From assembly GCA_032622095.1 (NCBI GenBank), contig CP136063.1:80701980-80765979 (forward strand): a stretch of DNA of 64,000 nucleotides, read 5' to 3'. The notes beneath the pieces were generated by a model, which was not told where the DNA came from, ran no database searches, and saw only the letters and a program-made list of their open reading frames with translations. The stretch comes from Siphonodentalium dalli. Its lineage: Eukaryota; Mollusca; Scaphopoda; Gadilida; Siphonodentaliidae. Shown here in pieces: positions 20,968 to 35,800 of this stretch (positions are counted from its first letter, which is position 1; every line of letters starts with the position of its first letter). The translations under genes were made by a program, and so were the position numbers.

Positions 20968-22219
20968 TTTACCCCACTTTCTAATTTTATACTCTACAGT
21001 TCTTTTCCTGAACTTCAATAACTCTGTGTCAGTATGTTTTCAGTGTTCATCAATGAAATAATGCTGCTGCATAATATAAACTGAAGAAGTTCTGGACAGC
21101 CTTTATATGGCTCCTTCTATTTCGAAACCACTATTGCAGAGTCCTTGAAGGAGTCAATCTAATCAGGGGTGTTCTTACATCTTGTGAACCATATCCTAAT
21201 TTCCACAGTACTTTTCCTGAAACTAATCTGTTTTAATAATAATATCATTTCTTGATATTACTTGGTTAAAACTGAACCAAAAGCCAACAGTTATTAATTA
21301 TATTGCAGTTTAACTTTATATGAAGCACCGAGGACAGCATCAAGTGTTTGAAGTACCAAGGGTCAAGCAAATCATTACAGCACCAGAGACTTTAAATCAG
21401 AGTGATTACAGAAAACAACAACGTTTAATGCATGTTTTGATATTATTATTGATTGAATAACATATTTCATATTGAATCCAATGCCAAAGATTCAATACTC
21501 ACAATAGTGCAGACTGGAGTGGAGACAGTCACACTCACAGTGGATTCTGGAAATTGAATTGGTTGAGATGCGAAATTGCTACATGATTTGTGGTTTAATA
21601 TGTTAAAACCCAATTCAATTGGTCTGTCTAAAGTGTCTTTCAATTCTTTTATTGTTTAGTCAGTTATCGATCAGTGAGAGCAAGTACAATTACATTGTTC
21701 TCCTTTTGTTTCACACAAGTAGAACTTTTCTCAAAGTAAATTTATCTTCTCATGTGCATGGTTAGTGCCAGTGGCTCAGTGGACACTCACACTGGAGACT
21801 GAGTACTTATGCCATTTTGAATTTCGCATTTGAGTTTCTCAAGACTCAGAGATCCGGTAGTTGGATCAGACGGATTTTGACAAGAACTTTCAACAAATGT
21901 GCTGGGTTTCCAAATTATGAAGGCAGTGCCGGAGCACCGAACTTGAAGCCGGGGTCTTGACTGAAAATGAAATTGTACCGCCGACACCGGAAAACAAAGC
22001 AGACTCGTTCAATTTCATTGTCAATTCACAATCTATTGTCAACAATACACAAAATCAACATGTCCAATGTGATTACCATGTGGCTATCGATGCCAAAATA
22101 TACAGTGTATAAGATTGTATTACCCGCCGCAGTAAGCTGCTCACATTCACCGCTAATCACCGGCTTTTGAATCAATCATCAAAGCACAGTACACACAAAA
22201 AGTAATGAATATAAATTTT
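20968..22219. other. Intergenic, no gene seen
   Basis: No long open frame, repeat family or RNA gene recognised. Short open frames at 21787-22170 have no supporting splice or domain evidence. Confidence 0.5.
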
Positions 22220-22389
22220 CCTATAACTAATGCGCAGAGCGTCTGCGCATGTTCTCGCATTGTGATTGCACTCCCCCTGTCCGCTAGATGTCGCTTTTAC
22301 GGCGGTTTATTTGATACGCCAGCAACAAATACCGAATTTTGCTCAAGCCTACCCCGAAAATCTACATGATTTATCACTTATCTACTGAG
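22220..22389 (+). promoter_or_regulatory. SPICE1: Probable SPICE1 promoter and 5' UTR exon
   Basis: The ATG exon at 23801 starts with an acceptor (ttcattccag), so a leader exon is required. At 22382-22389 ctactgag is followed by a consensus donor gtgagt. Just upstream (22231-22262) are two TGCGCA/GCGCA motifs resembling NRF1 half-sites in a locally CpG-rich stretch. A YY1-like AAAATGGCGGC at 22885-22895 could mark an alternative start. Transcription start not determined. Confidence 0.45.
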
Positions 22390-23800
22390 GTGAGTGTTCC
22401 GACAACGGAACGTATTGTTTTCACAAAACATACATACTTCCCAATTAGTAGGGCACGACGATTCTATTTTGTTTCCTATTTTCGTGAAGTCAACATGTAG
22501 AAACAAGTTGTTGCAACACAAATTCACAATAACATTAACAGTCAACACTGATTCTGATAGCGTATTGTGAATGATTTATTTATTGACCGTAAGTTGAAGG
22601 CAATATATTTGATTAGGTTGACTTAATATGATTACATCAGACAACTGGGTTTCATCTGACATCACTTTCAGTTTCATGCACAACAATTACTAGAAATTAG
22701 AATTAGGCCTAAAAAAAAATAACTTTGTTTCCCAATTCCCCTAACCCGCCCGCACCTATTAAAACCTCCCGCGCCAAAAAATATTTTTTATTTTTTCGAA
22801 AATAGCTGCCGACGCTGTTTGTCTCAGTTCGTCGCTTTATAATAGGTCCCGTTTCTAATGACTCGACATCCGGACGCATTTCGTAAAATGGCGGCGCCCA
22901 CGGAAAATAAAAAATACATCGTTTTTGTTTAAATCTTATAGTGATGAGCCTATAATCGGGAACGACAATCGGAATCGGCCAATTGTGGCCCATCTGATGA
23001 CAATCGGTACTCGGGTTTCAACATCGGCATTTCCGATTCTCTAAATAGAAATCAGACCTGTGCTTGTTTTTCTTCAATAAACTGTTTTAAATATGACGAT
23101 GTTTTGTTGGATAAATGTGACCAGTAAACATGGAGAAAGTGATTTACCAAACACAAACTTGATATACAGCCATCTCCTCTTCAATACACCGGCCGTACCT
23201 GGGTCTATGTTTGAACAATATATTAATATTACAGTGGGGATTGCCGGGAAGCACATGACAATTTGGGTTAGAGCCAGGCTGCGATGATGACGCTGTGATT
23301 GCGCGTAATCATAAATTATATGATGATGTACACAAATTACATCTCATGGGACTCATGTAAGCCGATATGTAACTTTATTGTGTGTCAACATGTAAACATT
23401 TTGATTTATGTATGTCAGACTATCAAAAATCAAAATGTATGCATGCAGCATACGCATCACAACAAATCTATCTATACAGTACACACAGCGTAAAACAGGT
23501 ATAAACTGTAGAAACCGAAAGTGCATGTCACGTGACATTAAATTGCGCAGCTGACTTCACTGTTTGTTCAATTAAATTGAGCATATTATAACATGTGTAT
23601 CAGTTGTCAGGACGAAAAACTGTACAAGCATTAATAGTCAGATATTAAAGAAATTAAAGAAATTTAGTTATTAATTTTACTATCTGTAATTAATCTTTTC
23701 AAAGTCTTTCACCCAACACAACTTTCCATTTATAATGATTAACTTTAAATAGTCGATAACGTTCATATTTACATACAATTTACCACTTTTTTCATTCCAG

Positions 23801-23889
23801 GTTTGAACATGTCATTCATCAAAGTGAGACATTCATATAGTAATCAAAGGAAGCGGCGATTTGTCAGTAGAAAGAAGCCTGGATGGGAT
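23801..23889 (+). CDS. SPICE1: SPICE1 exon with start codon
   Basis: Eight bases of 5' UTR, then ATG at 23809 and 27 residues, MSFIKVRHSYSNQRKRRFVS and RKKPGWD, ending at a gtaagt donor. Basic N-terminus and MSF start as in vertebrate SPICE1. First ATG after the acceptor; joins in phase 0. Confidence 0.9.
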
Positions 23890-26800
23890 GTAAGTAGCCT
23901 CATAATCACTATGAATCAATCTTTATTATAAATTTTAGCTAATATCAGAACTTGAGGAATTCCTTCAAGACATATCCTTATAACAAACTTTTATATAAGC
24001 TATCATTCTTGCATCAACCGGCGTGTGGTCCTTACTAAAACAGCTTAGATTTAACCATGTTAATTTAGAAAGAATGGGTAGTTACTAATGCATGAAAGCT
24101 TGGGTCACATTTTGAAAAGATTTGTTGATTCTTGATACTATACTCTATTCATATATTTCTAATTCGATGATATCCTTCACCTTGTGGCTTTATTTTTGTA
24201 GGATTCTATTCAAGATCTCAGTGTTCATAAGGCTACTGTTGATGAACTTGTGAGTATAAATTTGCTAACCTTTCTAAAATGGGGATTTGTGGCTCAATTG
24301 GCAATTTAATTCTTGTTTTTTATTATTTAATCCCAATATCGGTTAAAATGTCCAGATTTCACAAATATATAAATTGATAATTAATGCTTCACTATCAACA
24401 GTTATGTCTTGGGAACACCAGTCCTGCCAGTCACACATCCAGTAGCATTTTTTTAAATGCCGCTTCTGTTATCAGGATCAATGAATTGCCCAAAAACAAT
24501 GCTACAGACAACTGTAGTATAAAATTGCCCTAAACGTGTTATTTATCAACATTTTGTTCAAAAAATTTGGCCCGATTGTCAAATATCTAACACCCAAAGC
24601 CATTTGATTTTAGAGTTAAATCCATCTTCATTGCAATTTGATCCAAGACCGCCGACTTGACGATTAATAGCCAGGCCGCCAAAAATTACATATCTCGGGG
24701 AAATAACAAATTTCAAAAATAGATATCTGAGCTTTGAGGGGTGGGTTCCTCGACTCAAATCAAATATTTGTTAGCCCCAAAGTCAAAGAAATAGTAATTT
24801 GGGAGCGATAATTTGGATTATGCATTTTTAATTAAATGTCAACCAGATTATTTTGTGAATTGACAGCTTATGATTAAATATTGTTTATTTTTTCAGGCTT
24901 ACAGAAAGTCTTCTCACAAATCAAAACACATGCCAGGAGTGAGGTTACATAAAAGATCAGCAGGTGATTAATTGATAATCGTTCGCCAATAATCGACTAT
25001 AGTCGATTAATCATACCTAATATTAATAACATCAGTGGAAGTATTCCATAATATGGCCTATTGACTCGGTGTTGGTTAACTGCTGTCGCTCGTTGTTTCA
25101 AGCATCAGCTGATGTAATTTTTATGTTAATAAAGTGATGATTGATTGGTGGTGATGTTTAATTGGTGGTGATAAATGTTTTTTTTTAAATCTTATTTTCT
25201 CCTCCTGCATCTACTTGTTCCCCACCCAAATGTTTGTAAACCAGGCTTTGATAGTGGTGAAATCTTATGGGTAATAAAAGTAGGGGATATATGTGTTTTG
25301 TGATTTTCAGTGGTAGATCGCTGTGATACTGTTAAATATTTTTGATATTTGCAACATTGAACCATCATTCATCCCCTGAAATTCAGAAACTGCAACCTGT
25401 TATCCTATTTTTGGAAAATAATTATTTGAAGCAGTTCTAAGTGGAATGTATATTTCTGCATGAAGGGTTATCATATGCTATTTATTAGAATGATGCTGTG
25501 TTGAGTTCTTTCATTTTCACTTTTTTTAGAGATGCGCCACAAGGAGGCTAAACAGATGGCGATCATCAAAGAAATTTTATATGATAAGCAGCAGGTAAAA
25601 ATTAAATAGTTGTGATGTATACTAGGTAGACTTATTATTTCAGTTCTACAACAATATACATTCTGGCACTTATGGCTCGATTTTTCCAATATTTTTGATT
25701 CAATCTGACTACTAGAGCCACACAAAGTTGAATATCTACATGTATATCTCAGACACTTATTTTCAAAATGGGCATACATGCAGGTTTTTGTATTTATTTT
25801 TTACCCACAAAATTAACCGACAGGCAGGTTTTTATTCACATGTTTTACAACAAAAATTTCCCAGCAGCCTAGCTTAATTTATTATCAGTAAACAGAGACC
25901 AGAAGCCAAGTAGCAGAATGATTTAAATTTTTTTTATTTTGGTGGGCCATAAAAAGCACCCAGCAAGCCATATTTTTATGGATGGACAGTGTCTGAGAAG
26001 CAGAACATTAATTTTGTTTGGCCTCATCACTTAAAGGGACCACACCCGTACTGTACACTAAATCCAGCCCAATGGGACCATTTTATACTCAACAGAATAT
26101 ATGCAACAAATGAATTAATTTGAACCATGGATTAGTGAAAAATACAATCAAGTGCTCTATGAACGATGCAAACAACATGGTAATTTATGACTCTAGTTTT
26201 AATATAATTCCTTGCCAATCTTTTCCTGTGTAGAAATTTCAAAATGGCTAACAAATTTCTATCACTTTGGTAAGTCTTATAATGGTACATTGTATATAAA
26301 GTCCGGGTATTAGTTTTGCTAGTAATTTGATCGCCAGACTGACAAAAGTCACAAATTATTTGTGGCTCTAAAATTATGTGCTACTTTAATAACTTGGTTT
26401 GCGTGTGTGTATTTTATATAAATGTGACTGCGTTCTAATTATGTGTAAATTCTTAACTTCTTAAGGTTAATCGTTTTCAATGTTTATCCTTTTACAGTTA
26501 GAAGATGTTTTATCAAAGACAGACAAGATGATGAATGTTGTTAAGGATATGTTCGGAGATGATCCTAAGGTATTGTCTTACTAGAAAGTCCAGGACTGAA
26601 AAGGAATACCCTCCTAAAGTTGTCTATTGGTGTAGTTGTTTCTTCTAACTTGACTTTTATTAATATGGCGGCGGTTATCTTAGGTAGCATCAAGGTCCAA
26701 ATTTTGGCCCCTATCTCAATGCAAAATGGACCTGATTTTTCCCAATTTAGCCTAAAAATTCCCAATCACATTCTTCCAGTTTCATCTAATTAGCCTTCAG

Positions 26801-29800
26801 TACACTCACAAAGCTCTTCCAAACAAGACACAAACACCACATTACTCAGAACAACAACACCACAGTATAGCACTACTGCAAAAGTTTAAACAAGAATGAA
26901 ACGAAGACTGTCAAGTTAATGGCCCACTGTACAATTGTGAACTGAATTTATATACATATGGGGAATGCATAGATATAATCTAAATGAGTTTGGGCACATA
27001 TGACCATCAGTTCTCCCTAAATAATCGAACAGTTTAAGGTGAAGCTAAATTAAATCGGATTAATTTTTATTAAAATAAGTACTATTTAGGAAGTAGGCAA
27101 GTACACGCACGCAAGATTGTCCATCGTTCCATCCGTCCATCTGTCTGAGCTATTATCTCAGCCATGGCTTATTAGATCTCGATGAAATTTGGTATGGAGG
27201 TTTGCCATCAGGAGTGCTTTCAAAAGAGTTTGTTCATGTTTTCCGTTCAAGAGTTATCCCTCTTTGTTTATTGGTATCAAACTTTAACTATGGTATCATA
27301 TTTTCAATTATTTGCTATTCTGTTTTCAGAAAATGGCTGGATTTCCAATGGTAACGTCTGCTCCTGGGGCAGGTGATGAACAAAATCAGAGGTTAGTCTG
27401 CTGTCAGTCCACATGTTAACCCTTTCTTTACTGAATGTACTCTCCCATTCAGGTATCAAGCTATACATAGGATTGGTCTATTATTCATCTGGAGGGATGT
27501 GCAGGAAATATAAGCAGACAGACAGACAAACATAATTTAAGCGCAGAAGGTTTTCTATTCATTAGTGGGAAATTTTCAGATTATAAGCTCAACAAACGAC
27601 CTATTGTCTGATTTGGAGGTCACCACTTTAGTATCTTTAAACCAGACCATCAGATTTCCTGTATCACGGAAATGACCATGTACAGTAATGCTCAAAGTAA
27701 TTGACCACTTAACCACAGCAGAATTTTGGTTAATTTTTCAGGATTTAGTCGGAAATATGGCTTGTTGCCATTCATCAGAAAGCTCATGGCGAGAGCTTTC
27801 CGATGAATGGCAACTAGCCATATTTCCGACTAAATCCTGAAAAATTACCCATAATTATGCTGTGGTTAAGGGGTCAAATACTTTGGGCATTACTGTGAGG
27901 CTTGGTGGAAATAAGTGACAAAAAATTTAATTGATCTCAGTGTCCCTCCCATTTTTCCATAACCAGGGATGTGCTCACTAGGGGGCGACACGAGGCGAGA
28001 GTAAAAGCCTCAAATTTTCACCGGAAGTCACTACAATTTCAAACAGAAACAAACACCTTGCGCACATATTGTTCATATTAAATGGTACTCACTCATAAAA
28101 ATTATGCAAATTAACACTCTGTCTGGCAGTGATTACCTGTTAACAGCTGTGACAATCATTCCCATAAATACCTCCCATAAATACATGTAGAGAGTCTTGA
28201 TTAGTGATTAAAAGTTAAAGAGATTTTAGCCAAATGCAACCATTAAATTAAATCATGTTATAAATAGAACACTATTCAGTACAAATGATGGAAACGTACA
28301 GGCTTGTATGTTGTACACTAGAATCTATATGATGAGCATGAAATTTCATAAAATGTCTGGAATCCTAAATACACTTAATTTTTTTTTCAGCTTACAAAAC
28401 ATCATGGCATCTATCCCAAAGCTAAAGTCACGAATCGAAGAATTAAGCGATTCAGTAATGAGTGACAGAGCTCTGAATGATTTAGAAGGCCACACCCTCG
28501 ATTCAGAAACAGGTAAGAGTTAAAGTGATGTGAAACACCCCTGTAGGGTGATCAAATACAAATGGACAATAATCTTGTTCAAAGTAGTAATTTTTAGAAA
28601 TATTATATTAAAATAGAAACAAACACGGTCCTTATATATTCATTAAATGCAGTGACTCTCGATGGCAAAATCGTTTTCGTTAGTTTATCGCTGATAGATG
28701 AATTCAGAGTGACGTAGTAATTATTTACAATTGAGTGTAGTTTGGACGATGTTTTCAATGGAGGTGTATGGTCGATTTGCTTCTGATTTTCGGCGATGTT
28801 AGTAGAATGTTACAGTCCTCCAGTTGGCATAGCGACAGAATACTAACTTATCACTTTCACGCACCGAACAAGTCCATAATATGTCTTTAATTTGTCTGTT
28901 ACTCAAGTCTGGATTTAATGTGTCTGACAATTGCAGAATGAGGTCCCCAGAGGGTGAATTTAGTGATGCTATCTCACATGGCATGATAATGTCACCAAAT
29001 TCACCCTCTGTGAACCTCATTCTGCTTAGACCTTAACTGATAAGGGAGACCTAGGATCAGATTGAAGTTCTGCAGTAGAAGTTGATGTTCACACATTAGT
29101 CACCTTGATTATGCAATTTTTCTTCTGCAAATTATTTGATATAGAAACTGAAGAGAAGGGAAAAAGTAACTAAAAACAATATTAATTTGAGACTCTAGAT
29201 ACTTCACAGAAGATGAGGCCTAAGCAGAATGAGGTCCCCAGAGGGGAATTTGATGATGTTAGCCTGCCATGCAGGATATCATCACTAAATTCACCCTCTG
29301 GGGACCTCATTCTGCAAATGCCAGACACACTAAATGAGGATGGGACACATACATTGCAAATGATGCGCACACATTCACAAGCATTCTCCCAAGTGAGATA
29401 AAGAATCACCCTTGGGCAACTCTCTCACTGGCGACATAAAGATGATGAAATACATATATGTCTTAGATAGTAGATATTTACTGATGATAATTGATAGACC
29501 AATCCACTGGATGGGGGGGGGGATACACTTGTAACACTCATGGCACCTGTATGTTAGATATATTGAAGCAAATTTGTGTCTAATGCCGCTATTCATCAAA
29601 AGACACATAAATTAATTTAAACATTCTTATTTCTTTGGTGAGCAAGTTGCCATGGCACCGATTACATGAAAGAGACTTGGATTTCAGGCTGTAAATATTT
29701 TATTGTTAGGGCATTATAATTTAGTGAACAATAGTGAGCATCCTCCAAAATGATGGCTATTAACCCTTCCATCACTAGAACTTCTTGAAATTTTGTGAAA

Positions 29801-32800
29801 ACCCTGTGCCAGTGCATTCTCCCATTGGGAGCCTTGCATATATAAGAGAATACAATAGTCTAACAATATTTACCTTGACGTTGTAAGCCAGTGCATTCTC
29901 TTATATATGCAAAGCCCTATGGGAGACTCGCATATATAAGAGAATGCACTGGTACAGGATCTCTAATGGTGCACCAGCTCAGCTCCCATCATGAAAGGGT
30001 TAATATACCATGTTTTCTTTGACTTTGTCAGCAGTGACGACGAATAGCAAGTAAAGTCAATATTCAGACTTTTAATAATATCATACCACTCATGAATCTC
30101 AGGAAATGCTATCAGATCTCAATTAAATTTATTTTGAGATTTGCCAACAGAAACACTTTCAAAAGAGGGCCAATATTATTGATCATATTCTCTGTTTTAG
30201 AGTAACCCTTAGTTGAATTGGAAATATTGAATCGTTCCTATCTGTCTAGTGGTTTACCCTCATAACTTAGCCATGTATGTTGGTTGTGTTTGTATAGCTT
30301 ATTACACTGGGTGATATTGCACAGGGCGAATATACAGCAAGCTGTTTATACAGTCAAAGCAGCACACATAATATGAAGTTATTACAATGTTGTGTACAGT
30401 ATGCGTTTTTCTTGTATGAGTCCAGGTTGTGGTCAAAAGTTATATTGGACGAGACATGCGAGTTACAACATTGTAAAATGACATTTTTATTATCCATCTG
30501 TTTATTATCCATCTGTATACACCCGTCAGTAAGCCCATCCTCGAAGATAAGCCCAGTCTGTTTTTTACCCTAAATAAAACATGGGGTGGTCCTCGTAGAT
30601 AAGCCCACCCCCATTTTTGAGCATTTGGAAGGTGAATACAATCATGTATCTATCCTGTAGAATAGGAGAAGATACTCAAGCACATCTGCTTTTATAATTT
30701 GACCAGTTTCTTAAATAATAAAGATACACTTTGTTAATATTCTGAATTATACACATCCTATTCTATTCTATTCTTAGTTGTTGGATCAGTCAAAGAGGTT
30801 TCAAATCAATAAAATCAAAGGATGTGTCACTTATTGTGCACACCTCTATCAGATTAAATCCAATGGGATGTGGAGTAATGACTTGGTGTTTTTGTAGGAT
30901 CCTTTGATAATGCAGAAGTGTGATGTGTGTTCACCACTTCTCACTGTTGTGTTTTTTATAAGAATTAGCTTGATTAAAAAGCATCAGTGAAAAACATGAT
31001 GGTAGGTCAGTACCTGAAGGCTAACTTAATTTTTGCATGGGGAGGTCCTCGTGAGTAAGCCCAGTACCCACTTTTTGACCAAAAATGTGCACGAACCCCC
31101 CGGGCTTACTGATGGGTGTATACAGTATCCAAATTTTTGGAATAAAACTTTCGTGGTTATATTTGGAATTTGTCGGCACATGATACTCTATAAAAGCCTG
31201 TATTTGATCATCAGAAAGCATGATTTGGAACAGTAAACACGGAAGTTTAAAAAAAACTCCATGCGAAGTGAAACGTCTGCTAAATCCACCAGAGTATTGT
31301 GTGCGCATCACAATTTCACCGATTCATTTTGTAGAGTTAATTCGTGACATCATAGAGTCCTGATAAAAAAGTCATATTGAACACTCGGGAGTCCAATATG
31401 ACTTTTTCCTGGATTATCAAATGATGGCTTTTGCCCAATCAGAAATAGTATTAGTTAAGGGATGGATAATAATTTCTGGTACTAGTATATTATTGGTATA
31501 CATGTATTTGATTTGTTGTTATCCTAGATGATGAGGATGATGCTGATTCAGTAAGCTACCAACCTAAACTGAACCTAGAACGATTCCAGCAGTTTTTGGC
31601 ATTAGAAGAGCGCAACAATACATTAAGCACCATCAGTGGTCAGGCTCACTTAAGTCAGATTGAAGCAGGTCCAGCTCACAGCACAAGATTACAAGAGAAT
31701 TCTTTACAACATGGTCAGTATGAGGCATAAATGTTAACTTCTGGTATGCAAATTATGGGAGATTGAACTTCAGAATGTAGTAGTCTTAAGTAAAATTTGA
31801 GAGATTTTTTTAATCTAAAAGATTTCTAATTTTGCTCAATTAACCCTTCGATGACTGGAGATTCCTGAAATTTTGCGAAAACCCTGTGCCAATGCATTTT
31901 CTTATATATGCGTGTCTCCAATTGGGAACGTCGCATATATAAGAGAATACATTGGCCTAACAATTGGTATAACAATATTTACCAAGACATTGTAAGTCAG
32001 TGCATTCTGCTATTTATCCCGCATGGTTGTTATTAATAACAAGACAGGTTTGCCTTAATTACTACCCTTTATTAATCACAAAAGCAACAGGTAGTCGGAA
32101 ACGTGTTTATGGTCCTCCAGCTTTCTTGTCATTGGTGAAGGCCCTTTTTTGGTACCACCCAAGCGCCAACTACTGAGTCCTGGTCAACGATCACATATCT
32201 AGTCCTGAAACACACTAAGCATAGCTGTTAGCACAAGGGGTACCCCCTCCCAAATCGGAAGCAGGAAACATTGGGTGGGAGGGTGGTTTGCGTTAAATAA
32301 TATCGAACGAATTACCCAAAAGACAGTATGCTGCAGTGTGATTACTCAATTGACCTGGCGCTAGACGAAATAGTTCCTCCCTCAATATCGATGGGCTTTG
32401 TTCCAGTGCTTTAGCATATATCCCCGTTCCTTTAGGGCAAACAAAGGCACTACTCAGTTGACAATTAGTGAAGTGAGGAATAGAAGCTGGCAAATTGAGT
32501 GGCTGATTGCCATATCGCTCCGCATGTACTGAGGTGATCAGGTCTATGCAGTACTGTCAGATCTACATGTATTTATAGCCATTGGGTTTTTCCAGTAGCA
32601 ACCAGATCGAGATAAAAGATATGCTTCGCGTCGCTCTGGCATCTCTGTTATATGCGATGCTCCCTATGAGAGACTCTCATATATAAGAGAATGCAATGGG
32701 ACAGGATCTTTAATGCTGCACCAGTGCAGCTGAAGTCATGAAATGGTTAAATGATTTTGTGGTTTGGCCATACCACGAAATGAACATTAAATAAAACACA

Positions 32801-35800
32801 CTTTCTACATGAGAAATAATCATATGACTCAACACAATGAAATAAAAAATTAGCTCTGAGTTCAATCAGAATCTTGAAAATTTTGTTTGTATTGGCTTTA
32901 TGATGAGCACTTGTTTTTTTTCAGGAAATGTCTTCAGAACTCCTGAGATGCAGCAGGAAATCCCATCACTACGGAGTCCACAATCCGCAATGAATGACAC
33001 AAGAAAACTAAATAAAACAAAGTGTTATACCAGCCAACCACAAACCACCGCCAATAAAGGCAGCGGAAACTTTAATGTCACAGATCTCAGAAAGGTCTGT
33101 CGTTCTTGCAATTCTAATTATATGGGTGTTTAATATAGAATTCTGCATTATTCTTTTCCCCTATAAACAAAGTTTGGCGGGGGATGTAGAAATAGATAGA
33201 GCTATCTATTTCAGCCATCATAGGTCAGATTTCAATGATCTTTTGGTTTACTTATAACCATCATGGGAGGGATATCACAGCCCTTGATATTGACATTTTA
33301 CTTTAAGGCATTGATTTCCACAGCTTTTTCTACAGCATCGCCTTTTGTTATAACTAATTTTGAGGGCTGTGTGATATCCATCTAGAATGGGTTTCATCTA
33401 TTAATTTGTTCCAGAGTTATGACCCTTGAGTGAAAATGTGTCTTTGCCAAGTTTGGATCTCGGTATCTCAGTCATCATTGGTAGTGCTGGCGGGATTTCA
33501 ATTTATTATATGACTATCGTTTTTCTTTTCCCAATACCACTATAATAAAGCGATCATTTCCCAACCATCGGATCAGCTGCAATTTGATCCGATGTCATAC
33601 CACCCTTTTCTATCTCGCATATTGCGCATGTCCATATAAAAGCCGGACGATTTATAATACAAAAACAGTTCCTTCTTTGTTTTTGTTACTAATGGCCTAC
33701 ATCTGGTTCATTTCACAATTAATGACAGAAATGTTCTATTTAAATAAAAATAATAATAAACCTGTTATCGCTGCAGTGAATTGATCTGGGCTTTGCATCA
33801 TGTCTCATTGAAGAGGTCAGATCGCTGGATCAAACTCGACGCCTGCTGTAGCTCGTTTGATCCAGCATTCTGACCTCTTCAACTCGACATGATACTTCAC
33901 CCAGATTAATTCACTGCAGCGATAACATGTATATATTGAATATAGTCATGTAGAAATAAAAACTATTGAAAGATGAAACAGTGTGTGATATATAATCAAA
34001 TATATTGAAACCACCATTATTATTATTAGTATAACTTATGTGGAACACCTATAGATCAAAGGACAACTTTTTGTTTAAAAAAATCTAAGGGAAATTCTGG
34101 TTCTCTCTATAATGGCAATATTTAACAATCCACAATTTTCAGGTGCTGGAGCATTTAGAGGATGAGATCGTGAATTACGAGATAGAAACAGGACGACAGC
34201 CTCCTGCCGAAAGACAGAGACAGGAGACTTTTCAAGGATACACGCTGGCTTTGGTTGATTCAGTGACGAAACTTACTCGCTACCTCAAAGAGGTAATGAT
34301 AGGTTGATATAAATTACTTCAGTGATGCTTTCAACTTTGTTCAACTTAAATTTAAAGTTATTAAAGCATCCATTTTCCATGCCAGATTCATGTGACCGAG
34401 ACTAATTGTTATTTTGAAGACCATGATAAGAATATTATATTGCCCTTTAAAATTCTTGGTTTTTTGCATGCATTGAAATTAATGTTTAATGCATGTAATA
34501 AATGGATATACATGTATTATTATTATTATTATTATTATGTCTCAGCTTTTACTATATTCAGTGACAAATACAAGCATATTTTACTGGAACATATGATGGG
34601 GCCCCTTAAAAACCTTTCAATTATTTTTTTACAGTGTGAAATAAGATTGAAAGCGGAAACAACTGTTCGAGAGCATTTGTCTGAAGACGTAATTCAGCTG
34701 AAAAACTGTGTTGATGCCCTCACCACCGTGAGTATGAGTGATTGTATAGTCATCTGCCTGTCAAATACCAAACTGGATTTTCTTCTGGAGTTTTCAGACG
34801 TAAAAAAAAAGGTCACTTGCGATAATAACAAGACAATACATGAGTTAAATTATTAATTCATAGTAGCTGATTTTCTGATGACAATATCCAGGAAGAAACG
34901 AGCATAGATTAGGTCAAGATTTTTTCAGTCGATTATATTGTAGAAGAGAAACCAATTTGTTTTCTCAGTTAACAACCAATCACTAATTAATCCACTGAAA
35001 ATGATCATCTTTTAAAATTCTGTACACTGCCTTAGGCATCATGTGGTCACTGGATTGCACATCAATACTCCACAAGAAAACCATAGTCAGAAATGGTAAC
35101 GCGCTCAAGATCATATATTATATACCCATGATGGTAATTATAGAATCTTTTTCAATTCTGTTATTTATAATTGGCATAGCTTATCATAAACCAAAAATCA
35201 ACATTATTGACATAATGTAAACGCCAATAAACGAAATTGAAATTCTCAACTACACCTTTTACCGGGCACGGGGTCGCACTACAGCTCGGCCTCGGGGTCA
35301 CACTACAACTTTTAATGTGTCCCAATAATTAACATTCTATAAATAGAACCCCCCGCGCTATGGCAGCGCCCAGGCGAAACAAGAATTTGTACATTAGTAT
35401 ACATGCGGTGCGCGTAATGAGTACATATGCAACAATAATCCAATGCAAAACCAAGTAAAAATGTTTAATTGTCAAACAGTCAAGTTAAACAATAACCAAG
35501 ACCTCTCTTCTCTTTTCCTCCATTTGTTTTATGTCAATCTGAAGACCAGAAAGTCAAATACCTTTTTACATAATTATTTAAAACCCCTTTCTGTACTAAA
35601 TATTCATTGACGAGTTGTTAGTATAGAAAATGTTCAGATAATAAGTTGTTAAACTTACTATCTGAACATTTCCCACCAATGAATGGTAATCATTCTGTAC
35701 TTCTAATATCTTTTTGTCTGTCTGTCTTCTCATTTTTCCTGAGTACCCCTCCAAATAATTTTTTTTATAGTGCCTTGTTATACGGTTATAATAACAATCT

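Noticed and set aside
28799-29409. Short frames with [11 protein letters not shown] on both strands
   Set aside because: Translations of the family A palindrome, repeated at 47074, 47144, 51741 and 61060.
33270-33380. Inverted pair GGGATATCACAGCCC / GGGCTGTGTGATATCC
   Set aside because: Only ~16 bp with a 70-bp gap and no other copy; could be chance.
34392-34856. 154-codon open frame
   Set aside because: Only 34635-34727 (31 codons) has splice sites and SPICE1 similarity; the rest is intron read-through, including an (ATT)n repeat.
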